From positions 18,135 to 82,134 of the forward strand of contig JAFZVN010000002.1 of the NCBI GenBank assembly GCA_017617805.1: a stretch of 64,000 nt of DNA, written 5' to 3'. Numbering within the stretch: position 1 is the first letter of the stretch; every line of letters starts with the position of its first letter. The notes beneath the pieces were generated by a model that ran no database searches, was not told the DNA's origin, and saw only the letters and a list, made by a program, of their open reading frames with translations. Positions 26,033-35,020 of the stretch are shown piece after piece. Source of the stretch: Bacteroidaceae bacterium (GTDB lineage: Bacteria; Bacteroidota; Bacteroidia; Bacteroidales; Bacteroidaceae). The translations under genes and the position numbers were made by a program.

Positions 26033-28915
26033 TCATTGCCGATACTCGCCAGGCAGAACACCGAAGGCTTCTTTGAAACACTTGGTGAAATAGGAGGGTG
26101 AGGAGAAGCCTGAACGAGTGGCCACTTCAGATACAGGAATCCCGTCAGTACGTAACATCTCAGCTGCTGCATGGAGTCGAACCATACGCGCAAATTCGGT
26201 AGGAGTCTGTCCTGTGGTGCGTTGCAGTTTGCGATAGAGGCTCATACGGCTCATACACATGTCGCTGGCCAATTGTTCGGTTGTGTAATTGGGATCGTCC
26301 AGATGATGTTCCACTTTTTCTTTGGCTCGTTGCAGCATTTTCAGGTCCTCTTTTGATAGAACAGGCGCAGAACTTGTTTTTGTGTCGTTTTCTGTATCCA
26401 TTTCTGTTGTTAGGATTGCTCCTGATGAGTTCGTCCTTCCATCTTCCGAAGTCTTTTCTGTCTCATGTGCCATTGGGGCTTTTCGCATCTCTTGAGCTAA
26501 TGCCACCAGACGTTCTATCTCCATGCGTTGCATTCTGCTACGGAAATGGAAATAGGCAATGCTGGTCACAATTGCGATGCCCATGAGGATGTAAAATGTA
26601 TAACTCCACCATGTTTCCCACCAAGCAGGTAATCTGACGATGGAGAGTTGAGCCACTTCCTCTCCCCAGTTGCCATAACGGTCAGTGGCCTTCACCAGCA
26701 GTTCGTATTCACCTTTGGGCAGAGCAGTAAAATTGGCAGTGTTATGTCCTTTGGGCAGAATTGTCCACTCTCCCTCTGGATTTCCTTTGTGGCGCAACAT
26801 ATAGGCATAGGTGATATGGTCGGCATTCAGTTGGTCGAGGGTACTGAAGTTGACATTAAGGCTTACATCGTCAGGCGAGAGCGTCACTTCTCGTTCTCCT
26901 TGACAAAGGATACGCTTCTCGCCTCCCAACACGACAGAGGTGAATATGGGTACTGGCATCGGCTTTCGTTCATCGAGTGCTGCTGTGGGTGCGAATAGGC
27001 ATAGACCACCAGCACCACCCACGTAAACGCCCTCTTCCCACGCATTGGTGTTCACTCCCATACATAGGAAATAATCCAAATCCACCCCGTCATCGTCGGC
27101 CTTGATGATTCTGAAGGTCTTGTGTTGGGGACTGTACTCTTTCAGACTCTGACTGGCCAGCACCCATAGATGTCCCTTGCCATCCGCTGCCAATTGGATG
27201 ATGTCGCTGTCATCAGTAAGACTTGCATCGGGGTCACGTTCCAATGTGTTTGTTTTTTCCTCATAGTGGTAGATGCTGCCCATGTCGGTTCCCAGCCATA
27301 ATTCATCGGAGGGTGAAACGGCAAGAGAGGTGAACCGTTCAGCTGATGGGTTGGGAAGCCAAAGAACGGAACCGTTGTTGGTGTCAATTTTGCCTGAGCC
27401 TTTTTCTGATGAGATGAAATAAAGATACTGCCCTTCTTTCGATTGACAAATACGTTCCACTTTGCCTAATCCCTTTCCATAAGGGGTGAGCGAAGTCGTG
27501 GTGGGATTGTATGCGAAGATACCTGCATCAGTGCCTATCCATAAGGTTTTATTGCCTGCATCCAACAGGCAGCGGATAGGGTGCCCCACATCCACCACTT
27601 CTTGGCGTGTCACGTGCATGCCTTCATGGCCAAGCATCACCACCTTGTTTCCTTCGGCGCTCCACGCACCTCCTGCCATGCGCCGCTCAAGTAGGGAAGA
27701 CCCCATCTGCTGATGTTGGCGATCCACCACGATATTAGTCTCGTTGGTGGCAGGGTTCCACAATACGAGGCCGAAACGCAGGTGCCACAGCCAGACCATT
27801 TCTTCTGTATCCTGCACAGTATTCTCCACCATCATTTCCACACCTGTTTCTCGTTGTATGGAAGGAATGGTATAGCGTTTCCAACCTTCCTCTTGAGGAC
27901 AGAGAATGAAGGTTCGAGGTGAGTAACTGGCCACCCAGATATTCTTTTGAGCATCGGCGTAGGGAGCAGCAAACACTTTCTTTCCAGATGGCAGCAGGTG
28001 GTCAATAGGGTGGGGCTTTAGGGTTCCTTCATCCGTGATGTCGTAGGCATAGAAACCATCCATCGCTGCACACCAGATGGTCTTCCCATCGCAGGTGAAG
28101 TCGATGACTTTTCCCTTGCTCTCGCTCAGGGTATGACCTTCGTAGGTGCAAGGCTGCATGATGACCTGATGATCGGCATCCGTCTTCCCCAACACATATT
28201 TAATGATGCCATTTCCCCAAGTGCCAATCCAAAAACATCGATTCTTTTTGTCCTCAAAGAAACCTCCATGTGGGTCGTTGGGACAATTCCACGCACAACG
28301 GACAAACGAATCAACTTTGGCATCATAGCGCCTCACGCCTCCATGACACTCGTAGAGCCACAGACGTTGCCTGCTGTCTTCGTGGATGACACTTGCGTAG
28401 TGGCCGTCGTTGCTTGGATGGTTCAGACGATAGACCTTGCGCACCTGTCCTTCAGGGGAAAGACGAGCCACATGAGGACCAGTTAATACCCACACGGAAC
28501 TATCGCTGCTCACACACACATTGCTTAACGAGTGGGGCAGAATGCTTTCATGCACGACTTCACGGGCACGATAATCTTTCTTGTCGATGTAGTATAGTCC
28601 ATCAAGTGTCGCCACCCAAACCTTGTCGTCACGACCAATGGCAAACTCCACCATATAGTTGGAACGCCAGAAGTCGGGATGGAGATAATTGCGACGGAAC
28701 ACATCTATCTGATAACCATTGTCACGACATACGCCATCTTCTGTCGCATACCACATATATCCCTCGTTGTCTCGTGCCACATGATGCAGGTTGGCTGATG
28801 GTAGAAAATGCTCTGTCGGGAGGCTTTTCGGCACCATTTCTTGCGAAAAGCACACCTGATACACTATCACAAATGTAACAAAATGGCAAAAGCGAAGGAA
28901 TCGGTTATTTCTCAT
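26033..28915 (-). CDS. Membrane beta-propeller sensor fused directly to an AraC-type DNA-binding domain
   Basis: 960 residues. Signal peptide ending VCFSQ. Residues ~40-650 hold two-component-regulator propeller repeats (GYMWYATEDGVCR, KVWVATLDGLYYI, TLWIGTDAGIFAYNP, ELWLGTDMGSIYHY), then a Y_Y_Y-type domain (~680-755, ADHITYAYMLRH, LVKATDRYGNWGEE), one membrane helix (~765-790) and an AraC helix-turn-helix at ~865-960 (MSRMSLYRKLQRTTGQTP, RSGFSSPSYFTKCFKEAFG). The histidine kinase and receiver domains of the usual hybrid two-component system are absent, so the periplasmic signal passes straight through the helix to the DNA-binding part. It is divergent from the secreted protein at 29171, its likely target. 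Confidence 0.9.
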   Translation of the reverse strand: MRNNRFLRFCHFVTFVIVYQVCFSQEMVPKSLPTEHFLPSANLHHVARDNEGYMWYATEDGVCRDNGYQIDVFRRNYLHPDFWRSNYMVEFAIGRDDKVWVATLDGLYYIDKKDYRAREVVHESILPHSLSNVCVSSDSSVWVLTGPHVARLSPEGQVRKVYRLNHPSNDGHYASVIHEDSRQRLWLYECHGGVRRYDAKVDSFVRCAWNCPNDPHGGFFEDKKNRCFWIGTWGNGIIKYVLGKTDADHQVIMQPCTYEGHTLSESKGKVIDFTCDGKTIWCAAMDGFYAYDITDEGTLKPHPIDHLLPSGKKVFAAPYADAQKNIWVASYSPRTFILCPQEEGWKRYTIPSIQRETGVEMMVENTVQDTEEMVWLWHLRFGLVLWNPATNETNIVVDRQHQQMGSSLLERRMAGGAWSAEGNKVVMLGHEGMHVTRQEVVDVGHPIRCLLDAGNKTLWIGTDAGIFAYNPTTTSLTPYGKGLGKVERICQSKEGQYLYFISSEKGSGKIDTNNGSVLWLPNPSAERFTSLAVSPSDELWLGTDMGSIYHYEEKTNTLERDPDASLTDDSDIIQLAADGKGHLWVLASQSLKEYSPQHKTFRIIKADDDGVDLDYFLCMGVNTNAWEEGVYVGGAGGLCLFAPTAALDERKPMPVPIFTSVVLGGEKRILCQGEREVTLSPDDVSLNVNFSTLDQLNADHITYAYMLRHKGNPEGEWTILPKGHNTANFTALPKGEYELLVKATDRYGNWGEEVAQLSIVRLPAWWETWWSYTFYILMGIAIVTSIAYFHFRSRMQRMEIERLVALAQEMRKAPMAHETEKTSEDGRTNSSGAILTTEMDTENDTKTSSAPVLSKEDLKMLQRAKEKVEHHLDDPNYTTEQLASDMCMSRMSLYRKLQRTTGQTPTEFARMVRLHAAAEMLRTDGIPVSEVATRSGFSSPSYFTKCFKEAFGVLPGEYRQ

Positions 28916-28956
28916 TGTTGTGCTCCAATTTTTCTGATTATGAAATGATTATCATT

Positions 28957-28965
28957 GCAAAGGTA
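28957..28965 (-). promoter_or_regulatory. -7 promoter element of the propeller/AraC regulator (TACCTTTGC)
   Basis: The minus strand reads TACCTTTGC from 28965 to 28957, which is 41 bases before the ATG at 28915. Confidence 0.6.
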
Positions 28966-29063
28966 GTGAAAAAAATCGGAATTTGCAAGTAAGTTGAATT
29001 TTTTTGTTACATAAATTACATTTTTTGAGACGGTTTTTTGCTTTTTTCTTCATATAAATGCCC

Positions 29064-29072
29064 TACTTTTGC
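29064..29072 (+). promoter_or_regulatory. -7 promoter element of the duplicated secreted protein (TACTTTTGC)
   Basis: TACTTTTGC at 29064-29072 with a TTTTG ending at 29040 upstream. The predicted leader is ~90 bases. The 28966-29063 interval between the divergent promoters is AT-rich and is the natural place for a regulator site. Confidence 0.6.
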
Positions 29073-29170
29073 AGCGGAAAACGATGATTCCTGTGTGCTG
29101 AACAGTCTTGACTTTTTCTCATATACATAATCTTTAATTAATCATCTTAACTAATTCAACTTATTTAATT

Positions 29171-32152
29171 ATGAAAAAAGGATTACTTCTGTCCTGTCTG
29201 TTAACTTCAGCCATTGCTGCAAGTGCACAGGTAACACCCAAAGTTCAGCCTGAGGCTCCTGTCGCAGGTAAAACCTATGTGTTGGTGAATAAGGCACAAA
29301 CGGCATCGCAATACACAACCCGTACTTCATGGGATGGCGCACTCTATTTCCTTGGAGAGACTGATTCGAAGTACGCTGATTATGCGTTGACCGCTGTTAG
29401 TAATGAGGATGGTTCTTGGTCGTTCACGCTTCCTGCCGAAGATGGTGTCACCTACATGGTGCTTCCTGGTGGTTCAGCCAATGTGAATGTTAATTCCACG
29501 ACACCTGTTTCTTGGAAACTCGATGCCAAAGAGGGTGGTTTCTATCAGTTGATTCTTGGCGAGGGCAACAATCCCTCGGCGCTTGCACAGGCGTCTTTCA
29601 CGCCCACACAAGATTTGCGTATGCACTTGAATGCCAACGGTCAGTATTTCTGTGTGACCTATGCGGAAGGTCCATGGTATCCTGATTGCTATGGCGGTAT
29701 TACTGAGACGGAGAATGAGGCAACAGGTGATTTGTACTTTGCTGCCAGCGACTCCATCTCCTTCTATTGGGGTTTTGTGTCCGTGGAAAATATCCCTGCT
29801 TATTATGCTGATATGCAGTATTCTGGCGCCATCAACAAGTTCTTTGCTCAGTATTGTGACATTGAAGACTACGCAACAGGTTTCATGGCTACGTATGAGG
29901 CTGCTGCTAAAATATATAATGAGGCAACTGACGATGATGCGCTCTTCGAGGCTGGTATTGCAGACATGCTCAATGCAAAAGTGGCTCTTTACAATGAGAT
30001 TGAAGCTGCCATCGTGCTCAACGAGGCAGGTGATGCTGTGTTGAATGCCGCCATTGCTGCTGCCAAAGATGCTTTCAATACCAAGACCGCTTCTGCAGAT
30101 GTGACGAATGCCACCAATACCCTGAAGCAGGCTGAGTCGAACTATTCTATGGGAAGTGGCGACATCACTTCATTAGGTACGAATATGTCCTTCGAAGACC
30201 TTTCAGCTCAAGACGGCAACCAGTCGTCAAGCGTCGCAGGCGCACCTGTGGGTTGGAATGTGTACATCAATGGAAATCAGGTTGTGACTGCTGATGAGGT
30301 GAGGAATGCAGGCATTGGCGCTTGGCATGGTGTGAACAACGATGCAGAGGGCGACATCATGGATGGTAGCTATGCATTTGGTATTTGGGCAAGTGGTGTG
30401 CCTACTTATGAGATTTCTCAGACCATCACTGATTTGGAAATTGGCTCCTATGAGATTACGGCTGGTTTGATGGCTGGCAGCAATGGTAATGGCTCCCGTC
30501 TCACCACCCAGCGCATCTTTGGAAACCTCAATTCCACTTACTATGCCAGCGAGGAAGACTACGACCTCACGGAACTTGACCAGACAGAGGTTTTTGACTT
30601 TGCAGGTAACGAAATCCTCACGACCGACCGTGAGATGCGTCCTGTCACTGTGAAGGCATTCGTTTATGATGGTACACTCACTTTCGGCGTTCGCACAGAT
30701 GGCAACGTCTCAGCTAATTATCGCTCAGAATCCAACAGTGCTGGTGGCGACGGATGGTTCAAGGCCGACAACTTTACCATCAAGAACTTAGGCTATTCTG
30801 CTGAAGACGCTGTGGAGATTTACAACCACTATGCTGATCTCCTCGATGAATATGATGGTGAATTCATGGCTGCAAATGTTCAGGAGCAGCTTGAGAGCAA
30901 TCAGCAGGCGGCTATCACCACAGCCAACACTCAGGAAGAAATCATCGCAGCTATCGTTGGTGCCAAAGACCTGATGGTGACGGTTAACGCATCGGTGAAG
31001 GCATACGAGAAACTTCGTGCTGCCATCGACCAGCACTTTGACTACCTCGACCAATATGAGAACAAGGCAGGTGCAGGCGAGTATTCAGATGTGATCTACG
31101 AAGCAGATGAAGTTTACAACAGCGGCTCTGCTGCTGATGAGGCAGCTGTGGATGCCATCATCGCTGGATTGAACGAAGCATTGCAGGCGTGCATCCAGTC
31201 CGATGACATCACAGAGGGCATGAATCTGACGGAATATATCCAGAACCCATCGTATGAGGACCTCTCCAGCCAGAACGGCAACAGCTCCAACGGCGTGTCC
31301 GACGCACCTGCAGGATGGGACATCTATGTGGAGGGCACACTCTGCAAGACAGCTGCTGAGCTGAATGCCGCAGGTGTCGTGAACTGGTGCGCCATCAACG
31401 AGGGCGACAACCTCAGCGAAGTGTATGATGCCGAAGGGAATCCCGTTACCAACCAATACACCGATGGTACCCACCTCTGGGGCATTTGGGCAAGTGCTGT
31501 GCCAGTCATCGAGATTTCTCAGACCCTCAAGGGAATGCCCGCAGGACGATACACCGTTACCGTCGATGCAGTGGTGCAGAACGACTGGGCAGGCATGAAC
31601 CTCGGCATGCAGCATCTTTTCGCCAACGACTATGTGACACTCTATGGTTCAGAGTCAGACTACATCCAGAACTTCGACGAGGAGTTCTACAACACCTTCC
31701 CTGCCGATGTGCGCATAGCTGCTGAAATCGATGCCCTCAATGCCGACGCAGAATACAAGCACCTGAACTATGCAGGTAATTACTCTCACGAGAGCTATGG
31801 TACATCAGGCATCCCATACACCACTTCCCTCACCTTCGGCTTGGCTGAGAAAGGCGACATCACCCTTGGTTTCCGTTCCAACCGCATCAGCGCAGTGGAT
31901 GGACTCCTTTCCGAACAGGCATCACTCGGATGGTTCAAACTCGACAATTGGACGCTCACCTACGACTCCTTCGACGTTCCAGCAGGAGCTGCCACCACAG
32001 GCGAATCCACTGCCATCGAAGGCAAGCAGGCCAGCTCGCAGGCTACCGTTTCGTTCTACAACTTGAACGGCACACGTCTCGCAGCACCTCAGAAGGGCAT
32101 CAACATCATGAAGATGTCCAATGGACGAGTAAGCAAAGTCTATGTCAAGTAA
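29171..32152 (+). CDS. Large secreted protein with duplicated beta module and T9SS-like tail
   Basis: 993 residues, function not recognised. Signal peptide ends AASAQ (~20). An N-terminal region (~25-215) resembles surface-binding beta domains. Two related modules follow, ~330-540 and ~683-931: compare MSFEDLSAQDGNQSSSV with PSYEDLSSQNGNSSNGV, and FGIWASGVPTYEISQTI with WGIWASAVPVIEISQTL. Between them are helical FIVAR-like stretches rich in Ala. The C-terminus (VSFYNLNGTRLAAPQKG ... GRVSKVYVK) is like a type IX secretion sorting domain. Binding of glycan or cell surface is inferred. It is divergent from the propeller/AraC regulator. Confidence 0.8.
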   Translation: MKKGLLLSCLLTSAIAASAQVTPKVQPEAPVAGKTYVLVNKAQTASQYTTRTSWDGALYFLGETDSKYADYALTAVSNEDGSWSFTLPAEDGVTYMVLPGGSANVNVNSTTPVSWKLDAKEGGFYQLILGEGNNPSALAQASFTPTQDLRMHLNANGQYFCVTYAEGPWYPDCYGGITETENEATGDLYFAASDSISFYWGFVSVENIPAYYADMQYSGAINKFFAQYCDIEDYATGFMATYEAAAKIYNEATDDDALFEAGIADMLNAKVALYNEIEAAIVLNEAGDAVLNAAIAAAKDAFNTKTASADVTNATNTLKQAESNYSMGSGDITSLGTNMSFEDLSAQDGNQSSSVAGAPVGWNVYINGNQVVTADEVRNAGIGAWHGVNNDAEGDIMDGSYAFGIWASGVPTYEISQTITDLEIGSYEITAGLMAGSNGNGSRLTTQRIFGNLNSTYYASEEDYDLTELDQTEVFDFAGNEILTTDREMRPVTVKAFVYDGTLTFGVRTDGNVSANYRSESNSAGGDGWFKADNFTIKNLGYSAEDAVEIYNHYADLLDEYDGEFMAANVQEQLESNQQAAITTANTQEEIIAAIVGAKDLMVTVNASVKAYEKLRAAIDQHFDYLDQYENKAGAGEYSDVIYEADEVYNSGSAADEAAVDAIIAGLNEALQACIQSDDITEGMNLTEYIQNPSYEDLSSQNGNSSNGVSDAPAGWDIYVEGTLCKTAAELNAAGVVNWCAINEGDNLSEVYDAEGNPVTNQYTDGTHLWGIWASAVPVIEISQTLKGMPAGRYTVTVDAVVQNDWAGMNLGMQHLFANDYVTLYGSESDYIQNFDEEFYNTFPADVRIAAEIDALNADAEYKHLNYAGNYSHESYGTSGIPYTTSLTFGLAEKGDITLGFRSNRISAVDGLLSEQASLGWFKLDNWTLTYDSFDVPAGAATTGESTAIEGKQASSQATVSFYNLNGTRLAAPQKGINIMKMSNGRVSKVYVK

Positions 32153-32170
32153 TCCCCCAACAGAACTCAC

Positions 32171-32208
32171 AAAACGAGGGTGTGTCAACAGGCACATCCT
32201 CGTTTTTT
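32171..32208 (+). terminator. Rho-independent terminator after the duplicated secreted protein
   Basis: AAAACGAGGGTGTG (32171-32184) pairs with CACATCCTCGTTTT (one G-T wobble); the loop is TCAACAGG and the 3' arm runs into a T-tract. It lies 18 bases after the stop at 32152. Confidence 0.85.
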
Positions 32209-32354
32209 TATGGCTTTCCTCCAACTACCGCCGTGGCACCTTTGAATCTTTGAACAAAATAAACAAACATTTTTTTTCAGAAGACATATAAGACAAGTGT
32301 CCCAACTGTCTTTTCTTCAAAAATACGATTTTTCAGCATTTTGCACTACATTTA

Positions 32355-32387
32355 TTTGCACACCTCAGAAAAATATCGTAACTTTGC
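32355..32387 (+). promoter_or_regulatory. Orphan promoter inside a 548-base intergenic region
   Basis: TTTG (32355-32358), a 20-bp spacer and TAACTTTGC (32379-32387) form a near-ideal Bacteroidetes promoter, but the next credible start is at 32701 and has its own -7 box. The 32388-32662 stretch holds no convincing gene. It contains CCCCTAAGGGG (a small hairpin) and a CTAAACC-type repeat at 32566-32600. It may give a small RNA or a long leader. Confidence 0.55.
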
Positions 32388-32662
32388 AGTGTCAAAAGAA
32401 GAGGCGGAAAAAGGCGCCCATTAAGGAAAAATTTCGTTACCCTTAAGTATAGAATTTGCACGCATTAATAGTAACAAATTTTACCCCTAAGGGGACACCC
32501 AGAAGCCAACTCTCAAGACAAAAGAAAAATTTTCTACTAACAAGTAAGGGTCGAAGGTCAAAGGCGATGCCCTAAACCCTAATCTCTAACCCCTAAACTC
32601 GTGTTCGTTGAACAAATATGGGTGTTCGTTGAATAAATTTGGTGGGGGAGGGTATTTGTGCT

Positions 32663-32671
32663 TATCTTTGC
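32663..32671 (+). promoter_or_regulatory. -7 promoter element of the small T9SS-tagged protein (TATCTTTGC)
   Basis: TATCTTTGC at 32663-32671 lies 29 bases before the ATG at 32701. A TTTG at 32637-32640 is at a slightly long spacing. Confidence 0.6.
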
Positions 32672-32700
32672 AGCGAAATTCAACTAAAACTATTTTGAAC

Positions 32701-33075
32701 ATGAAAAAGATTGTATTGATTCTGATGGCTTGGGTCGGGGTACTGACCATGCAGGCCAAAGAGTATGCTTACCTGACTTTTGAGATGACGGATGGAGAAA
32801 AAGCCTCTGTCGCTGTTTCGTCATTGACGCTGACCATCAACGGGAACACGTTGACGGTGGGCTCAAAGACTTTCACCATCGCAAACCTTGCGAAGATGTA
32901 CTTCTCGGACTCGGATGAGACTTCGACGGGCATTGAGGAGATCAGTGCCGAAACGATTGATGAGGCCACTGAAATCTATGACCTCCAGGGACATAAGGTC
33001 TCGAAGGCGCAGATGAGGAAGGGCATCTATATTGTGAAGACAAAGAACAAATCTTATAAAATTGCGGTACGATGA
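32701..33075 (+). CDS. Small secreted protein with T9SS-like C-terminal sorting domain
   Basis: 124 residues. The ATG at 32701 gives a clean signal peptide (MKKIVLILMAWVGVLTMQA) and lies just after a promoter. The body is a short beta-rich segment (FEMTDGEKASVAVSSLTLT ... IANLAKMYFSD), related in pattern to the N-terminus of the next protein. The tail (ATEIYDLQGHKVSKAQMRKG ... YKIAVR) is a type IX secretion-type domain. Its stop overlaps the next start in ATGA, so both are made together. Function unknown; an accessory to the carbohydrate-binding neighbour is inferred. Confidence 0.8.
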   Translation: MKKIVLILMAWVGVLTMQAKEYAYLTFEMTDGEKASVAVSSLTLTINGNTLTVGSKTFTIANLAKMYFSDSDETSTGIEEISAETIDEATEIYDLQGHKVSKAQMRKGIYIVKTKNKSYKIAVR

Positions 33076-34979
33076 AAAAGGTGTCTGTATTCTTGATGAC
33101 CTTGATGCTGACGATTGCAGCGATGGGTCAGACGCTGAACGTGAAGGTGGGCAGCGTAACGTATCAGTTCCCTGCTTCGCAGACGGGCGAGATGACCTAT
33201 GAGGATGGTGAGACGCTGACCATCATGGGCAAGACGTTTGTGTTGGCTGACATCGATGCCATGACGGTGGATGAGACGGAGGTGACGGACAATCAGGTGG
33301 CTGTGGTTTACGATGGTAAGCAGGCTTCTGTCACTGTGGCGGGCAATGTGGCGCAATATGTCACGCCTACCATCAGTGGTGCTCATGTCAGCATTGCGCA
33401 GACGAACACGGATGCTGTGGATGATGACGAGATCACCTACGTGTTGAGCGGCACCACCACAGATGGTGAGTTCGCCCTCGATGGTTCGTATAAGTGTACG
33501 GTTTCGTTGGCTAGTGTGACCATGACCAATCCAACAGGTGCTGCCATCAATATCAATAACAAGAAGCGCATTCAGATCAGTGCCAAGAATGGTACGGTCA
33601 ACACGCTGACGGATGGAGCTGACGCCAACGAGAGTTGGAAAGCTTGCCTCTACAGCAAGGGACAGATGCAGTTGCAGGGCAAGGGTTCGTTGACCGTCAA
33701 TGGCAACACGAAGCATGCTATCAAGAGTGGTGACTACATCTCGGTGAAGAACCTGACGCTGAACGTCAAGACGACGGCAGGTGATGGCATCTCGTGCAAC
33801 AAGTATTTTGTGATGGAAAGCGGTACTGTCACCATCACCAGTACTGGCGATGAGGGTATCCAGTGCGACCTCGAAGAAGATGATGACACCACAGGCGAGA
33901 CCAATGACCATGAGGATGAGAACTCAGGCAACATCTACATAGAGGGTGGTACGCTGACGGTCAGCACCTCTGCCACAGGCTCGAAGGGAGTCAACGCTGA
34001 GGGTTCTCTCTACATCAGGGAGGGCAATGTGACCACCAACCTGACTGTGACCAACAGCGGTGCTGTGGATGCCAGCGACTCCAGCGACCTTGTGGGTAGT
34101 GCCTGTCTGAAGGCTGAGAAGGCCATCGACATCAGTGGTGGCACGTTGAAGCTGACCAACACAGGACAGGGTGGACGTGCCATCAATTCGGATGGAACCC
34201 TCACCATCAGCGGCGGCACGATTGATGCCCAGGCACAAGGCACGAACTATGGTTCGTCGAACAATCAAGGTGGTGGTGGAAGACCTGGCGGCTGGGGTGG
34301 CTGGGGTGGCAACACGACGACTTCGAGCCACAAGTATGCCAAGGGTGTGAAGGCTGATGGCGACATCACCATCACGGGCGGAACGACCAACGTCTATTCG
34401 AAGAGCCATGAGGGACTGGAGTCGAAAGGCAACATCACCATCAGCGGTGGACAGCTTTATGTGCAAGCCAGCGACGATGCCATCAATGCAGCTGGTGACT
34501 TGACGGTCAGCGGTGGACAGGTGTGCGGTTACTCCACAGGCAATGACGGATTGGATTCCAACGGAAACATGTACATCAAGGGTGGATTGGTTTATGCCAT
34601 CTGTTCTGGTACGCCTGAGGTGGCATTGGACGCCAACACGGAGGGTGGTAAGAAACTCTACGTGCAGGGTGGCACCATCATCGCCATTGGTGGCATAGAA
34701 GGCGGTAGCAGCTTGACTCAATCATGTTACTCTGCTAGCTCATGGAGCAAGAGCACCTGGTATGCTATCACGGTGGGAAACGACACCTTCGCCTTCAAGA
34801 CACCTTCGAGCGGTGGCAGTGGCATCGTGTTGAGCGGCAGCTCTAAACCTACCCTCAAGTCGGGTGTGAGTGTCAGCGGTGGTACCAGCATCTTCAATGG
34901 CATGGGCAATGTCAGTCCCACCATCAGCGGTGGCACCACTGTGACCCTCTCTGACTACACGAGCAGCAGTCGCAGGTGA
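33072..34979 (+). CDS. Cthe_2159-like (DUF4353) carbohydrate-binding beta-helix protein
   Basis: 635 residues. Signal peptide ends AAMGQ. From ~110 on, repeated short units of the form GTLTISGGTIDA, GDITITGGTTNVYSKSHEG, GNITISGGQLYVQASDDAIN and GDLTVSGGQVCGYSTGNDG build a right-handed parallel beta-helix, as in the Cthe_2159 family, whose founding member binds cellulose-like and pectic polysaccharides. A Gly/Trp-rich insert (GGGRPGGWGGWGG) sits near 400. There is no lipobox and no clear sorting tail. Start overlaps the upstream stop by 4 bases. A LytS/LytTR pair follows. Confidence 0.85.
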   Translation: MKKVSVFLMTLMLTIAAMGQTLNVKVGSVTYQFPASQTGEMTYEDGETLTIMGKTFVLADIDAMTVDETEVTDNQVAVVYDGKQASVTVAGNVAQYVTPTISGAHVSIAQTNTDAVDDDEITYVLSGTTTDGEFALDGSYKCTVSLASVTMTNPTGAAININNKKRIQISAKNGTVNTLTDGADANESWKACLYSKGQMQLQGKGSLTVNGNTKHAIKSGDYISVKNLTLNVKTTAGDGISCNKYFVMESGTVTITSTGDEGIQCDLEEDDDTTGETNDHEDENSGNIYIEGGTLTVSTSATGSKGVNAEGSLYIREGNVTTNLTVTNSGAVDASDSSDLVGSACLKAEKAIDISGGTLKLTNTGQGGRAINSDGTLTISGGTIDAQAQGTNYGSSNNQGGGGRPGGWGGWGGNTTTSSHKYAKGVKADGDITITGGTTNVYSKSHEGLESKGNITISGGQLYVQASDDAINAAGDLTVSGGQVCGYSTGNDGLDSNGNMYIKGGLVYAICSGTPEVALDANTEGGKKLYVQGGTIIAIGGIEGGSSLTQSCYSASSWSKSTWYAITVGNDTFAFKTPSSGGSGIVLSGSSKPTLKSGVSVSGGTSIFNGMGNVSPTISGGTTVTLSDYTSSSRR

Positions 34980-34982
34980 GAT

Positions 34983-35020
34983 ATATACAATAATCTTTCG
35001 TCTCTTACGTTATTGTATAT
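34983..35020. promoter_or_regulatory. Perfect 11-bp inverted repeat covering the histidine kinase start
   Basis: ATATACAATAA (34983-34993) and TTATTGTATAT (35010-35020) are exact inverted repeats with a 16-base spacer. The second arm contains the first two bases of the kinase ATG (35019). It could be an operator or, in RNA, a hairpin that hides the start. Confidence 0.45.

Noticed and set aside
33054-33911. 285-codon frame antisense to the beta-helix protein
   Set aside because: It arises from the repetitive sense sequence and is rich in His, Arg and Leu without motifs.
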